Shown here: positions 22,576 through 38,194 of the stretch, in pieces | Layout: each line of letters starts with the position of its first letter | Numbering within the stretch: the stretch's first letter is position 1 | NCBI RefSeq assembly: GCF_024868665.1 | Contig: NC_079898.1 | Location: 16,302,403-16,366,402, forward strand | Direction: 5' to 3' | Length of the DNA stretch: 64,000 bases | From: Triplophysa rosa | Lineage: Eukaryota > Chordata > Actinopteri > Cypriniformes > Nemacheilidae | Program-made: the position numbers and the translations under genes | The notes under the pieces: generated by a model | What the model was told of the DNA's origin: nothing | The model's database searches: none | Seen by the model: the letters and a program-made list of their open reading frames with translations, nothing else

Positions 22576-22910
22576 TGTGATGAGGGAGGCGGGACGAGAG
22601 CCGTGAGGGAACGACGCGAGGCCGGTGGCACGAGTGATAATGAGTGTCAGCTGTGCCTTACACCGGTCTCGCATCTCTCACGGAGGAGATCGGAAGCATA
22701 AAAGGACGAGCGACAGGAGTGTACGACGAGAGAGGACCGGGTCCAGACATGTGTTAAGTTTGTATTTATGTTCTATTGGCCGGCAGTCGACCGTGAGGTG
22801 GCTGCCGGCCTTTTATTTCCGTGTTATTGTTTGTTTATTTTTATTATTATACGTTTTTGAATGTTCACCGGTTCCCGCCTCCTTCCTTCCCTACTTTGAA
22901 CATTGTTACA
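22576..22910 (+). mobile_element. Solo LTR of an LTR retrotransposon
   Basis: The 335-bp unit starts TGTGATGAGGGAGGCGGGAC and ends GAACATTGTTACA, with the TG...CA termini of LTRs. It is flanked by a perfect 5-bp direct repeat AACAT (22571-22575 and 22911-22915), the expected integrase target duplication. A TATA-like CATAAAAGG at about 22697 fits an LTR promoter. No internal retrotransposon genes or second LTR are adjacent, so this is a solo LTR left by LTR-LTR recombination. The 125-codon open frame across its right edge is spurious. Orientation is inferred from the TATA-like box. Confidence 0.8.
22778..22810 (+). other. 9-bp stem hairpin inside the LTR
   Basis: GGCCGGCAG at 22778-22786 is exactly complementary to CTGCCGGCC at 22802-22810, leaving a 15-nt loop, and is followed by TTTTATTT. 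In an LTR transcript this could sit near the R/polyadenylation region. It should not be read as a bacterial terminator. Confidence 0.6.
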
Positions 22911-22982
22911 AACATTATTGTGTGCATGTTTATTTGTGTCACAGTTGTATGAAACTGCTTGTTATTTTAGCAGCAAAACACC

Positions 22983-23146
22983 TTAAAGTGACCCAAAAAT
23001 GAAAATCCTGTCATCATTTAGTCATTTTAAACCTTTCTTTCTTCCACAGAACACAAAAGAAGATATTTTGAAGAATGTTGGTAACCGAACAACGCCGGTA
23101 CCCATTGACTTGCATTGGTTTATACAGGGGTGAACTACTCCTTTAA
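22983..23146. mobile_element. Angel-type MITE
   Basis: Begins TTAAAGTGACCCAAAAATGA, passes through ACACAAAAGAAGATATTTTG and AAGAATGTTGGTAACCGAAC, and ends GGGTGAACTACTCCTTTAA. The right arm is shortened, but both termini with TTAA edges are visible. Confidence 0.85.
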
Positions 23147-25150
23147 TTGAACCTGACATTTTCAGTCTTGATGATCAGGTGCATTACACAGTTGAAATTC
23201 CTATGGATGCATGCGAACAAAACATTCAGCATTCAATGAGTAATGTTTTAACGAATGCTTCAGGATCACTGTGGTTTTCTTGTTATGCACATTTTTCCCG
23301 TTTGTCATTTATTCGCTATCTGTCAGTCCGAAAAGCTTTTGAGAAAAACGAGCCATCAAATAGGCATTCGCTTTCATTTCAGACATCATTTCAAGGACTC
23401 ATTACAAAAAAGATGAAATATCATACAGGTCTTGCATGCTCTCACAAACATAATCTCTCAAGGTGTCGACGCAGCCAGGGTGCTTTATGAAAAGGGATTA
23501 CTTACTTTACGGGAAATTAAGAAATGATTGTATGCGTGCAAACAGACACATGTGAAGTTGTAAAATGCTTTATCAAAGACATTTGCATCTTCTGAGATAG
23601 ATGGGCGTGCAGAAGCGGGGAAATGTTAACTGCTATGGTAACCAACCCCTGGGGACTGTGAATCCTCATCGCATCACCTCACAACATCTGGCTCTTAAAT
23701 GTTCACGCACAACAAAAAATCAAAGCACACAAAAAATTAAAACAGTAGTGTTAATAATACACAAGGAAGACAATGAGTACACTGTATACACTGCAAGCAA
23801 TATACTACATACCCACATTGACACATAATCCTGCATAAAAGGCTGCATAAAATACATATATACAGAAAAATTTGAATACATTATAAAGATAAGATGGTGT
23901 GTGGTGTTACTGATTGCCCGGGTACAACAAAAAACTGTCAGTATGAATAGTGATCCAAAATAGAGGCTGTAATCCAAACTGTAATGGCCATCATGAAGAG
24001 AAGGACATTACAATTGACAAAATAATATGGTTGTACAAGTCAAGGGATTATATCGCGGTACTGTAGCCCATCTCAAAGGTTTCAAATACTTCAAATATTT
24101 CTCTTATATATAATGATGTTAATAATAACAACAATAATGGTGATATTTATTATTATTATTAATGTTGTTGTTATTATTATTAACATTAACTTATTTAAAT
24201 AATAATAATAATACTAAAATAATAAATAATTGTTTTTATTAACATCGTTATATTAATATCATTGAAGTATTATTATTATTATAAATACTTGTTTTTAATT
24301 TAAAACAAACTTGTTTCAATGTGTATCATAAATGGAAATATAAAAACGAAGAAATTTTTTGAAAAGTGAAGAAAAGAAAAGTGGCCTCAGCTAGTCAAAG
24401 AAACAAAAATTCTCAGCATCCGTGACCTAAAACTGCATTCATATCATTTTTTACTGTTGCCGAGCAAAATCACATTTTCCACTTGACCTTGATAATGTCA
24501 GATGGAAACTGTTAGATTTTGAGCACCAGTTTTCTTAATCTTTTATTGGCCCATACTTACCGCTCAGTCCCAAAGCTTAGTCACATGATATCACCATCTA
24601 CAGGAGACACCTTCACTCCCCGCACAACATAACTAATGCCTATTAATGTCTTTCTGTATTTCATTTGTAATTATAACTGGGAGGGCCACTACAAAATGGT
24701 TGTAATTAACAAAACATTATCGTGTAAAAAATAACCCTTAATTAGTGGTGCAACTGACTTTTCTACTTAAACATACTTCTCTCTGATTAAGAGACCTGGT
24801 TTAGTCATTTAGATCAATGCGTGCGTATTGAGTGACTCTCCCATCCCCGTGAACACGAATGAATTATGAGCACAAGCTCATAGGCTGCCATGTTCAGACA
24901 ATCAAAACAACGAATTAGACAGACTAATGGAGAACACTTCCTTGGAGTACCATAAGAACCAGGACGGACTGAAGTCACAATGATACATGTTTGATTATCG
25001 TTCAAGAAACTTTGATCTAATGCAAGGAAAAGAAACTTTTGGAGTCTTGACACACTCTGAAAAAAGTTCCACTGAAAGTTGAAAGAGAAATAGCATACTT
25101 CAGTGTGACCTCCCGTATTGTCGCTTGTCCACCAAAAACAATTCAAAGGC
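23147..25150. other. Non-coding, no recognised gene
   Basis: Open frames up to 110 codons occur but none has a recognisable domain. An ATT/TTA-rich microsatellite-like stretch lies at about 24100-24290. Confidence 0.35.
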
Positions 25151-25179
25151 TTGATTGAGCGAGACTGACTGCGCAGAGC

Positions 25180-25450
25180 GAGCGGTTTTCAGGTGGAAAT
25201 GACCCAAAATGTCAATTAGCAAATTATCATTGGCTTTAAAGAGAATGGGATCTTTTCTCTCGTTTTTTTTCTAAACTGTCTGACAACCCTATCCCCCTGA
25301 GACCATTACAGAGTGATTTTTGAGGTATTGTATTCATGAGGGATTTCCAGTAATTGGATTAAATTGGTTCCAGAATGTAGCAATTTATATTGTAATATCC
25401 CATTACTTCTAATACTGTTCTTAATTAATTAGGTCTCTTTTTTTCTTGAT
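25180..25450. promoter_or_regulatory. Candidate conserved non-coding element
   Basis: Repeat-free sequence with GTCAATTAGCAAATTATCAT, CCAGTAATTGGATTAAATTG and CTTAATTAATTAGGTCTC: at least five homeodomain-type cores within 250 bp, and no open frame. Regulatory role is inferred from motif density only. Confidence 0.3.
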
Positions 25451-26905
25451 GTATAAGTTAGCTACTACAGGAAGCTGGGGTTCAGTTTGTCCTCTTCCCC
25501 CTTTTCCTCTCCTCTTATCATTATACATTCTTAATATCACAGGTTCATTTGACACTCATATGGACTGATCATACTACTTATTGTACGTCTTAAAAATATG
25601 GACAACAGATCCTATTTAGTCTGAACACATTATGCTTTAAAACACATACTAAAATGAACCAAACACAACAAACATCTGACACCCGTAAAATCAAAATATG
25701 TATTAAAAATGTGTGTTTTTATTTATTGTAGTCGAAGTGTTTGATCAATGCTTAGTCATTTCCGTCTCATTCTGGGTGTTACTCTAATATATGAAAGTCG
25801 TTCTGCCTTGCCTAAAGGTTGTCTAAATGAATACAATGTTCAGACAATTTCCATATGCAAATAGGCTTTAATTAAGTAAATTAAATTATTTTCCTTTGCA
25901 AAGCCTCCAGGCGAAGTGTGTGAATGTGGAAAATATGTGTGGCTCTATAACATGTAGCAACTACGCACACTCTCGCACACTTTAAAAAATGGAAAACAAG
26001 TGATGGGATGCAGACAACAAGAAAAAGATGTTACAATGTCTGTAAGATCAAACAAATATAAATATATATTCATTGCCTCTATTTATTTCTTCAACCAGAA
26101 ATGTATCTGACCCTAGCTTTCTGTTACACAAGACCCTACATCACTGTAACACAGATACCCCAGTGATGGAAGCTACCATGTTTTAAAAACCATGTCAACA
26201 AACACCAACATTTTTAAAAAAAATCATATTTTCTAATACAGATTAGTATAAATGTCTAAGTGTACACACTCCATTAATCTAATTATATGAAAATAGGTCA
26301 ACAAAGATTCTTCCATCCATCAGTTATCTGCTAAACTTGAAGGTAAAAGATGAAAACAACATTATATAAATCAACAAATAAATAAAAGAATAAAGTACAC
26401 GAGGAAGTGCATAATGGCTTTGTTTTCAGACACTAAGTTCATGAATAATTACACAGATGTCACTTCAAAGAAACGCTCAATATTACATAAAGCCGTGCTA
26501 CTGCATGCTTATTCTATTAGCATGCATGCTAAGATGACACCTGAACAAAGGGCTGTGCGACTGTGCTCGTGTGCAAGCTGCCAGGAGAGGACAGACCCTC
26601 TGTAAGCTCTCTATTCTTCCCATCAGTCCAACAATTACACATTCACCAGGGAAAAATAAAAGAATAACTTTAAAAATCTCATCAAGAACTCCAGCGAGAT
26701 GGACCGCATTAACATCGCTGCAGTATCCCTTGCTTTAATTTTGTTTCTGCGATATAACCCTGCCTTAAATTACACGGGGAGTAATAAAAAATGTCAGTTC
26801 AGGAAACAGAATCTTGTTTTGGCTAGTGTCATTTACCTATTAAAAACACAATCTTGCTGGTGACTAATCTTGCTATGTGATTCGGAGGACACGGAAGGAG
26901 TGAAT
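25451..26905. other. Non-coding, no recognised gene
   Basis: No gene or repeat family recognised. AT-rich with scattered TAATTA cores near 25870 and 26280. Confidence 0.35.
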
Positions 26906-26910
26906 TTCCT

Positions 26911-26916
26911 TGTGTA

Positions 26917-26968
<52 letters not shown>
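26911..26968. repeat. (GT)n(GA)n compound microsatellite
   Basis: A (TG)n run passes directly into an (AG)n run. The Ser/Leu and Glu/Arg open frames overlapping it are artefacts. Confidence 0.95.
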
Positions 26969-26970
<2 letters not shown>

Positions 26971-28194
26971 GAGCTCTGTGGGCAACCACAAGGTGGCATC
27001 TTCCATCCTAAAGGAGGCTTGTGTTTTATGTCTGATCTGAAGAGGATGAACACACACCGCATCCCAAAAGCAGGTGCGTGTAGCGTGTTCAGAAGTAACC
27101 TGCGTTTATTTAATGAGCAATGCCATCATCTCTCTCAGCCTCTCTCTCTCTTGTTAAATAGACTACAGGCTCTGTCAGGCTCCAGCACACATTCCTCTAT
27201 AGAAAAAGACAGAGCCGCTTAAACAGGAGCGGGTGTGCATCTGCATCTGGGCACAATAGGGAGAGCTAACAAGGATAGGGACAGAGAACAGATATTTTGC
27301 ATTTGTGTTTCACGTTACATTTCACAAGACGGTGTTTTCTATACCTTAAAACTGTGTTTTATATACCCATTCCATCACTAGGACTCAAATTCGGATTTTA
27401 CAGTAATTTTCTTACTGTAAAAATTAAGTACAATACGTATATATTAAAAATAAGATCAATTATTTTCATACCATTTTTATTTCAAGCGTAACTATTTCTG
27501 CTTCAGGTTTCCAAGTTACTTCTGTGGTCGTGGTTTAGAATCTCTGTCATGGGAATAAATAAATGTAAAAATGTCTAGGGGATAGATTTAGAGGGGCTTA
27601 TCTCACCTAAAATAGAAAACATAAATAAAACATGCCTCTCAAAAGAAGATTTTTTTTTTTAAACTAAAGCACAAGATGATGCTGCATGTCTCAAGTCCAC
27701 TGGTATGAATAATTTCTACCTTGATGCTTTGCATCTGCAGATCAGTTGGATGTTGTTTTGTGTTTCCCCCTTTTCCCCCCACAACTGCTATTTCAGTGCT
27801 GACAGCTACAGGAAATGTGCCTGTCTCAGTGAGAGAGAAAGAACACAGAGGAGGCCAGTGACTACTAAAGTCCATTATCTTCACCTCTGCCTCAAACGCT
27901 CTCCTCACCTGTTCATTTGCCATATGGAGGAAAAGTGTGCACTGAGTAAACACTTTCATTTCCATCCACGGCAGGTCATTACAGTATGTGTTCATTTTCC
28001 TTCTCGAAGGCTTCGAGCAGCTGCACCTTCACTGATTCTATAGGTGCAATTAAACATCTGTTTGGTAAAATTGATTAATATGATTCAGACACAGAATGCT
28101 GTAGATGGGGGGCTGCGGGGAATGTGTTCATATTTTTCTCACTTATTCTTTAATGTCAGTTTCAACTCCGTCCCTATGGTTAACATGCTAAATT
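26969..28194. other. Non-coding, no recognised gene
   Basis: Two opposed open frames of about 115 codons at 27639-28043 have no domain signature. No repeat family is recognised. Confidence 0.35.
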
Positions 28195-28392
<198 letters not shown>

Positions 28393-28539
28393 ATTTTTTG
28401 ATTTTTAAATCCATTTAATTTACAATTACCATCAAATCAACACACCTCCAATAAACAAACAAAAACAAAATAAATAAAAAATAAATAAATAAACAAATAC
28501 ATATATATACATATATATACACATACATATATTAATAAA

Positions 28540-31500
28540 TTACATCAATTCAAGAGAAAAAAATAAAGAATCATCAACAACTGAACATATTGCATCATTA
28601 TAACACCACTGTATCGAGAAAAACATCAGGTTATTCATCATCTTATAAAACTTAAAATCAATCCAGACTCTTGCTTTTATCATATTCTTTAAAATAGATA
28701 CAACTTCACATCCTCTTGATCCCTCAATTTTATTTCTCCTACTTATATAAATTGCCTTTTTTGCTTCACCTATAATAAAATTTAATAATTGCCATTTCAT
28801 TCTATTTTCTGATTTGTGCTGATACCCAATAATAAAACTCTGAATATTAAACAGTACATTGAATTTGCTAAACAACAAACCCAAAAAAACAAATAAATCA
28901 CACAATCTTGTACATTCCATAAAGCAATGAAATATTGTTTCCCTTTTCTCCTCACAAAAAGGACACACATTGTTAACACTCAGATTTATCACACTTACAA
29001 AAGCATTGACAGCAACTGCGCCGTGTAAAATTTTCCATTGCAAATCCCCAATTCTTTTTTCTAAAGGAGGTTTATAAAAAACCCTCCATACCGGATTAAC
29101 ATCATCATTCAAATGCAATTTTTCCCTCCAAACAGTATCCACTCTATCCTTTAAGGTGTTCTTATTCATAACTTTAACACAGCATCTATACAATTTCTTC
29201 CCGTCAACCTCAAAAAAATGTAAATCTTCTAAACAAGAAGCATCCAACAACTTTCCCCCACAACCTCCAAAATTAGAAGTGATATAAACCCCCAGGAAAG
29301 GATCGTTCTTATTTGGATGCAAATTTCCTTTACAAAAACTCAAAATGAGAGACTTTTTTTGTACAGTAAGTTTCTGTTTCACCAATTCCAAACATTTTTC
29401 AACTAGTCTTATTGATTTTAGACCCAAAACTGAGGCCACCTTATTCAAATTATCCAAGTCAGGCCCACCAGCAGTTATTAGATTATATAATTTAACATTC
29501 TTTGACATACGTAACATATGTTCAAACCCCAATGCCACTTCAGAAGTAATATCCAATCTTGCCCCATAAACAATAGGCTCTTCTAATAACCAAAATAAAG
29601 AACATTCAGATACTTCTCTCTTTTTTTCAAACAGACTCCAAACTTTAAAAACACTTTTGTAAAATGGAGTCAGTCCATTTAATTGAATCTTAGAAGTGTC
29701 CACAAGAAATAAAGAAGATTCAAGTCCCAAATTTCCAGCTTGACTTAAAATGAAATTAGCAACATCCTTCCACACAAGATCTTTAGGTCCCATCAAGAGT
29801 CTTTGAATAAATTGTAGACGAAAAGTTGCTCTCCTGCTAGCCAGATGTATTAGTCCTTGGCCCCCTTCTTCTTTAGGAAGATATAGAATGCTCTGCGGTA
29901 CCCAATGAAACTTAGTCCAAAAGAATTCCACTATGATTGTCTGCAGTTTTGCAAGGAGTCCATTTGGGGGTTCAATACATGCTAGCCGATGCCAGAATGT
30001 TGAGGCCACCAAATTATTGATAACTATAACTCTTCCTCTAAATGACATTTTTGTCCAAAGCCATTTCCATTTTTCTAATTTTCCTTTTGTCTTCTCCAGG
30101 ACACCCTCCCAGTTTTTTTGTTGTACTGAATCATCTCCAAGAAATACACCCAAATATTTAAAACCTCCTTTCTTCCATTCAAGTCCAGCAGGAAGCTTAG
30201 GAAGGTATCTTCTCTCCCCCCGCCCACACATTATAGCCATACTTTTTAACCAGTTTACCTTTGCTGAAGACATTTTTCCAAAATCATTGATTATTCTTTG
30301 CAAAATGTTTATTTCTTCTTGTTTTTTAACCATAACAATAATATCATCAGCATAAGCTGACAACTTGACCTTGACCTCAGAATTTGGTATACTCCATCCA
30401 TCAATATTTGCTCTAATTCTTAGTAACAAGGGTTCAATAGACAAATCATACAACATGCCTGACAAAGCACACCCTTGCCTTATACCTCTCGTAACTTTGA
30501 AAGGAGTACTCAACCCTCCATTAATTTTAAGTATACTCTCAATATCTCCATACAACACTTTAATCATTTCAATAAACTTTGGATTGAATCCAAATTCTCT
30601 TAACGTCTGCCATAGATACTCATGTTCCACCCGATCAAAGGCTTTTTCTTGGTCTAAAGAAATAAGAACACAATTCAAGTCTAAAGATCTAGAGATGTCT
30701 AGAATATTTCTGATCAAATGAACATTGTCAAAAATAGATCTATTAGGTATACAATATGTCTGATCTACATGAATGACCCGACCAATCACTTCTCTTAATC
30801 TAATAGCCAAAGTCTTGGACAAAATCTTCAAATCGGAGCACAAGAGTGACACGGGTCGCCAGTTTTTTATGTCTCTTAGGTCACCTTTCTTCGGTAAAAG
30901 CGTAATGACTGCTCTCCTGCAGCTTGTAGGCAATGACCCTTTGGTCATACTGTCGTTGAGTACTGCTAGCAAAGTCATCCCCTAAAACATCCCAGATTGT
31001 CTTGTAAAGCTCCACAGGAATACCATCTATCCCTGGGGCCCTACCACACTCCATACTGTTCAGGGCAACAAACAGTTCACCTTTAGTCAAAGGTTTTTCC
31101 AGTTCCTCATTATCTCTTATCCGGAACTTTAGGCAGACCTACATAAAACTCTCTGGCAATTCCACTGACCTCCACATGTTCACTCTTGTCAACTCCAAGT
31201 AAAAATTCACTGCTCTTTTCCGAATTTCCTTGACATTTGTAAGTTCTGTACCAGATTCAGATAACAAGGAATGTATAATTCTTCTTTGACCATTTTTCTT
31301 TTCAAGTCCAAAAAAATATTTGGTCGGGCCATCCATGTGCGTCACATTTTGAAAACGTGAACGTACCAGTGCACCCTGTGCCTTAAACCCCAACATATCA
31401 TCCAAAGCCTTTTTTTTTCCCCTTAAACTTTTACAGCATTCATAATCTCCTTTAGAGTCCGCTAAATTTTGTAAATCTACAATTTCTTTTTCCAAAGCCT

Positions 31501-32479
31501 CTAATAACTGAGAAGTGTCTCTAGAACTATTGAGAGTATACATACGGCACAGTTGCTGTATTTCCACCTTTCCATATTCCCACCATAACTGCAAAGAAGT
31601 AAACAGAGACTTCTTGTTCTTAAAATTATTCCAAAAATAAATAAAAACTTCCCGAAAAAACTTATCTTGCAATAATCCCAATATTAAAATGCCAATAAGC
31701 ACTTTTTGGCTTGATATTAACAATAAAAATATGACAGCAGACTAACCCATGATCTGAAAAGCTTACCGGTGAAATTACACAATTCTTAATGCAACTAAAA
31801 TGATGTTTAAAACAGTACCATCTATCCAATCGAGCCATTGTTATATGGTTTTCTCTTATTTGTGTACCACGTATACTGTCTCTGTGTTTTATTTAACACT
31901 CTCCAGACATCATACAACTCATGTTCTATTACAATTTGTCTCAGCACACGTATGTGAAGCCAAATGTGGTTCTTTATGATTCCGATCAACAGCATCATTT
32001 TCAGTGCAATTAAAATCTCCCCCTATAAATAAATACTCTTCGGGTTTGCAGGCTTCTACAACACTTTTAACCTTATTTAAAAACAAAACTCGTTCACCTC
32101 CCATTACTGGCGCATATACATTCAGAAAAACAACAGTAAAATTCTCAAAGCTGAGCCATACTTTTAACAAATTACCCTCAATTACATTTTCTATATCAAC
32201 TAAAACAGGAGTAACATTCTTACTTAATAGGATGGCAATACCACCACTATTTGTACTCTTATGACTTAAAAACAATTTTCCTTCCCATTCCATCATCCAT
32301 TCACTTTCATTTTTTAAATCACTATGGGTTTCTTGAATAAACATAACATCAACATGTTTTTGCCTTATTAGTTCAAAGAGCATTGCTCTCTTCCTATAAT
32401 CTCTTGCACCATTTATGTTTAGACCGCCCAGTTTTAAATTATTCATAAAGTGAATAAAAAAAGACACCGAGCTAAACAA
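28540..32479 (-). pseudogene. LINE ORF2 (endonuclease-reverse transcriptase), disrupted
   Basis: This would nick target DNA and reverse-transcribe the LINE RNA. Pieces in order: endonuclease at 32479-31919 (LNINGARD, FIQETH with E50, FIGGDFN at about residue 151-157); its last motif SDHG at 31757-31746 lies in another frame; a linker at 31723-31139 ends at TAG (31141-31139), after which the frame continues at 31090-30977; then 30978-28540 (812 codons) holds the RT with LDQEKAFDRV (108-117), RGIRQGCALSG (164-174) and SAYADDII (207-214, catalytic YADD), and the C-terminal zinc finger CPFCEEK...FHCFMEC (about 670-690). Breaks seen: frameshifts near 31930, 31740 and 30977 and the nonsense codon. 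The likely true start is the Met at about 32446 before NNLKLGGLNING. The RT portion is strikingly open compared with the N-terminal half. Confidence 0.92.
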
Positions 32480-32700
32480 AAAGAGGCAAAAAGGAAAAAA
32501 AAGAAAAATTATAACACTTGTTTTTCATCATTCAGCATACTTGACCTCAACTTTTGAACAAATTTCCTCAACCTGTATACCTCCTGTTCTGTTAAACCCC
32601 CCAACCCTGTTTCTTTAATTGCCACTTTTGCTGACTCTATAAACAAACCACGATCCGGAAAAAAATCGTCAACTTTAATTCCCTTCATTCCTTTTGTTGT

Positions 32701-33756
32701 TTACAAAAAAGACTTAATTCTCTCAATAGTATATGCACTCCTCCCCAGCCTTTTTAGGGAGACTGAATCAAGTGAACTCACAGATTCATTCTCACTCTCT
32801 GTTACTGAATCATCAGAATTACTACAATCAGAAAGAACTCCAAACATCTCATCATCTTGTTTGTCCTGAACCGGTTCTTTTTTTGTTTTTTTTCCACCCT
32901 TCTTGGTTTTATTTTTCCTTTTCAAAGTTGGTGTTTTAAAAAGATTATCATCTTCTGTCATGTCAACATCCCTTGAAATTTCTACCTCTGCAGCCACACC
33001 ATTTGTTTTCTCCACAACTCTTCCTTCCTCATTATTCCCTTCTTGATTAGTTTGTTGTATATCATCCCTAATTACTCCATTCTCGCTCACCACTTTATCT
33101 TCTTGTTGCTGGTTTTCACAACCATCCTGTTTGTTTTGTCCATCTGCAACAACAACATTATGTGGCACTGCAATTTCTACAATCCCAGGACACGCTCGGG
33201 CAAGATGTCCCTCCTGCCCGCATTTAAAAAACTTAGTTGTTTCCGATGTAGCATATATGGTATAATCATAATTGTCAATTTTAAACTTCAAAGCAAGATT
33301 CAATTCTTCACCTTCATTATTCAGTACCATATAAACATGACTTCTAAAAGAAACAACATGTTTTAGTTGCGTCGATTTACATCCTAAAGCAATCTTCTTG
33401 ATCTGAGAAACAACTTTTCCATGTCTAGCCAGTTCTTTCTCAATCACTTCATCTCTTATGAACGGTGGAACATTGGAAACCATAATTCTTTTCGCAGGCT
33501 GCATCAGAGGCATTACCTTCGTATAAGAATCATTAATAACAACTCCACTTGCAACAATCTCATTAACTTTATTCACATCATCGAGGAACAAAACAACCGC
33601 GCTGTTCATTCTTGATGCTGATAGAATGCTTTTGTAACCAACAACTTGCGCTATAGCTAAACTACAATCCTCCACCGAACAGCGATCCGTGGGGATAACT
33701 CTAATGCCATGCCTCCGCGTTAGCTTATCAAGGCTAACTTTTTCAGCCGCTGCCAT
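32701..33756 (-). CDS. LINE ORF1 protein (RNA-binding, zinc-knuckle type)
   Basis: An open frame of about 351 codons encodes the nucleic-acid-binding partner protein that packages LINE RNA. The start is taken at the second Met (MAAAEKVSLDKLTRRHGIRV), because an upstream in-frame Met (33768) adds only four residues. An RRM-like stretch (KRIMVSNVPPFIRDEVIEKE, about residue 93-112 counted from 33768) precedes a zinc knuckle FFKCGQEGHLARACP at 180-194. In a normal CCHC knuckle residue 180 would be Cys; here it is Phe (codon TTT at 33231-33229), so the knuckle has lost one zinc ligand. The C-terminal third is acidic and lysine-rich (KRKNKTKKGGKKTKKEP) as in Tx1-type ORF1 proteins. No frameshift is present, unlike ORF2. 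It is adjacent upstream to ORF2, with about 250 bp between them. Confidence 0.85.
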   Translation of the reverse strand: MAAAEKVSLDKLTRRHGIRVIPTDRCSVEDCSLAIAQVVGYKSILSASRMNSAVVLFLDDVNKVNEIVASGVVINDSYTKVMPLMQPAKRIMVSNVPPFIRDEVIEKELARHGKVVSQIKKIALGCKSTQLKHVVSFRSHVYMVLNNEGEELNLALKFKIDNYDYTIYATSETTKFFKCGQEGHLARACPGIVEIAVPHNVVVADGQNKQDGCENQQQEDKVVSENGVIRDDIQQTNQEGNNEEGRVVEKTNGVAAEVEISRDVDMTEDDNLFKTPTLKRKNKTKKGGKKTKKEPVQDKQDDEMFGVLSDCSNSDDSVTESENESVSSLDSVSLKRLGRSAYTIERIKSFL

Positions 33757-33933
33757 TTCGATCAGCACAAGCTGATCAACAGCGCTTACAACTTTTCTAA
33801 CTGTAATAAACTTCCAAACGTTACACCAACACCCTTAAGATAACAGATAGAAAAGTTTGGAAAACTCACTCAGTTGCAAAAAACCGCTAGACGACCAGGA
33901 CATCATCTAGAATGGGTCATTTTGTGTTGCTTT

Positions 33934-37828
<3,895 letters not shown>

Positions 37829-38146
37829 TAGGGATGCACCAATACAATTTTTTAAGACTGAGGGCCCTATTTTCACGATCTAAGCGCATGGTTTACATCG
37901 CACGGCGCAGGTGCACTCAGGGCGTGTCCGAATCCACTTTTGCTAATTTAACGATGGGAAAACAGTCGGCACGCCCGGACGCATGGTCTAAACGGCCGAT
38001 TCTCTTAATGAGTACTGGGTGTTTTTTTGGACGTAATGTGCAGTAAACCAATCAGAGTCTCATCTCTCATTCCCTTTAAGAGCCAGTTGCGCTCGCGCCA
38101 TGGCGGATTCGCTACTTACACGGCAGAATTTGCAAGAGCAAAGACT

Positions 38147-38194
38147 GGACGCTTCTCTAGAGAGGAAACACATCTGCTCGTGCGTGAGGTTAAA
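38147..38194 (+). pseudogene. Myb/SANT-like fragment of the Harbinger-like element
   Basis: The frame reads GRFSREETHLLVREVK, the start of the Myb-like DNA-binding protein that PIF/Harbinger elements carry beside the transposase. The frame is cut after VK by an insertion at TTAA. On the far side of that insertion, from 38915, the sequence AAAGCGCGAGAGCAGATC continues in the same register as KAREQI, so the original frame was open across the site. The remaining downstream coding sequence is not recognisable. Confidence 0.6.

Noticed and set aside
22778..22810. Hairpin followed by T-run as a rho-independent terminator
   Set aside because: The window is vertebrate DNA and the hairpin lies in an LTR; a bacterial terminator makes no sense here.
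22625..23002. Plus-strand 125-codon frame
   Set aside because: It runs through the solo LTR into flanking DNA and an Angel copy; no protein family is recognisable.
29345..30985. Plus-strand frames of 70-140 codons
   Set aside because: Antisense shadows of the LINE ORF2 reverse transcriptase.
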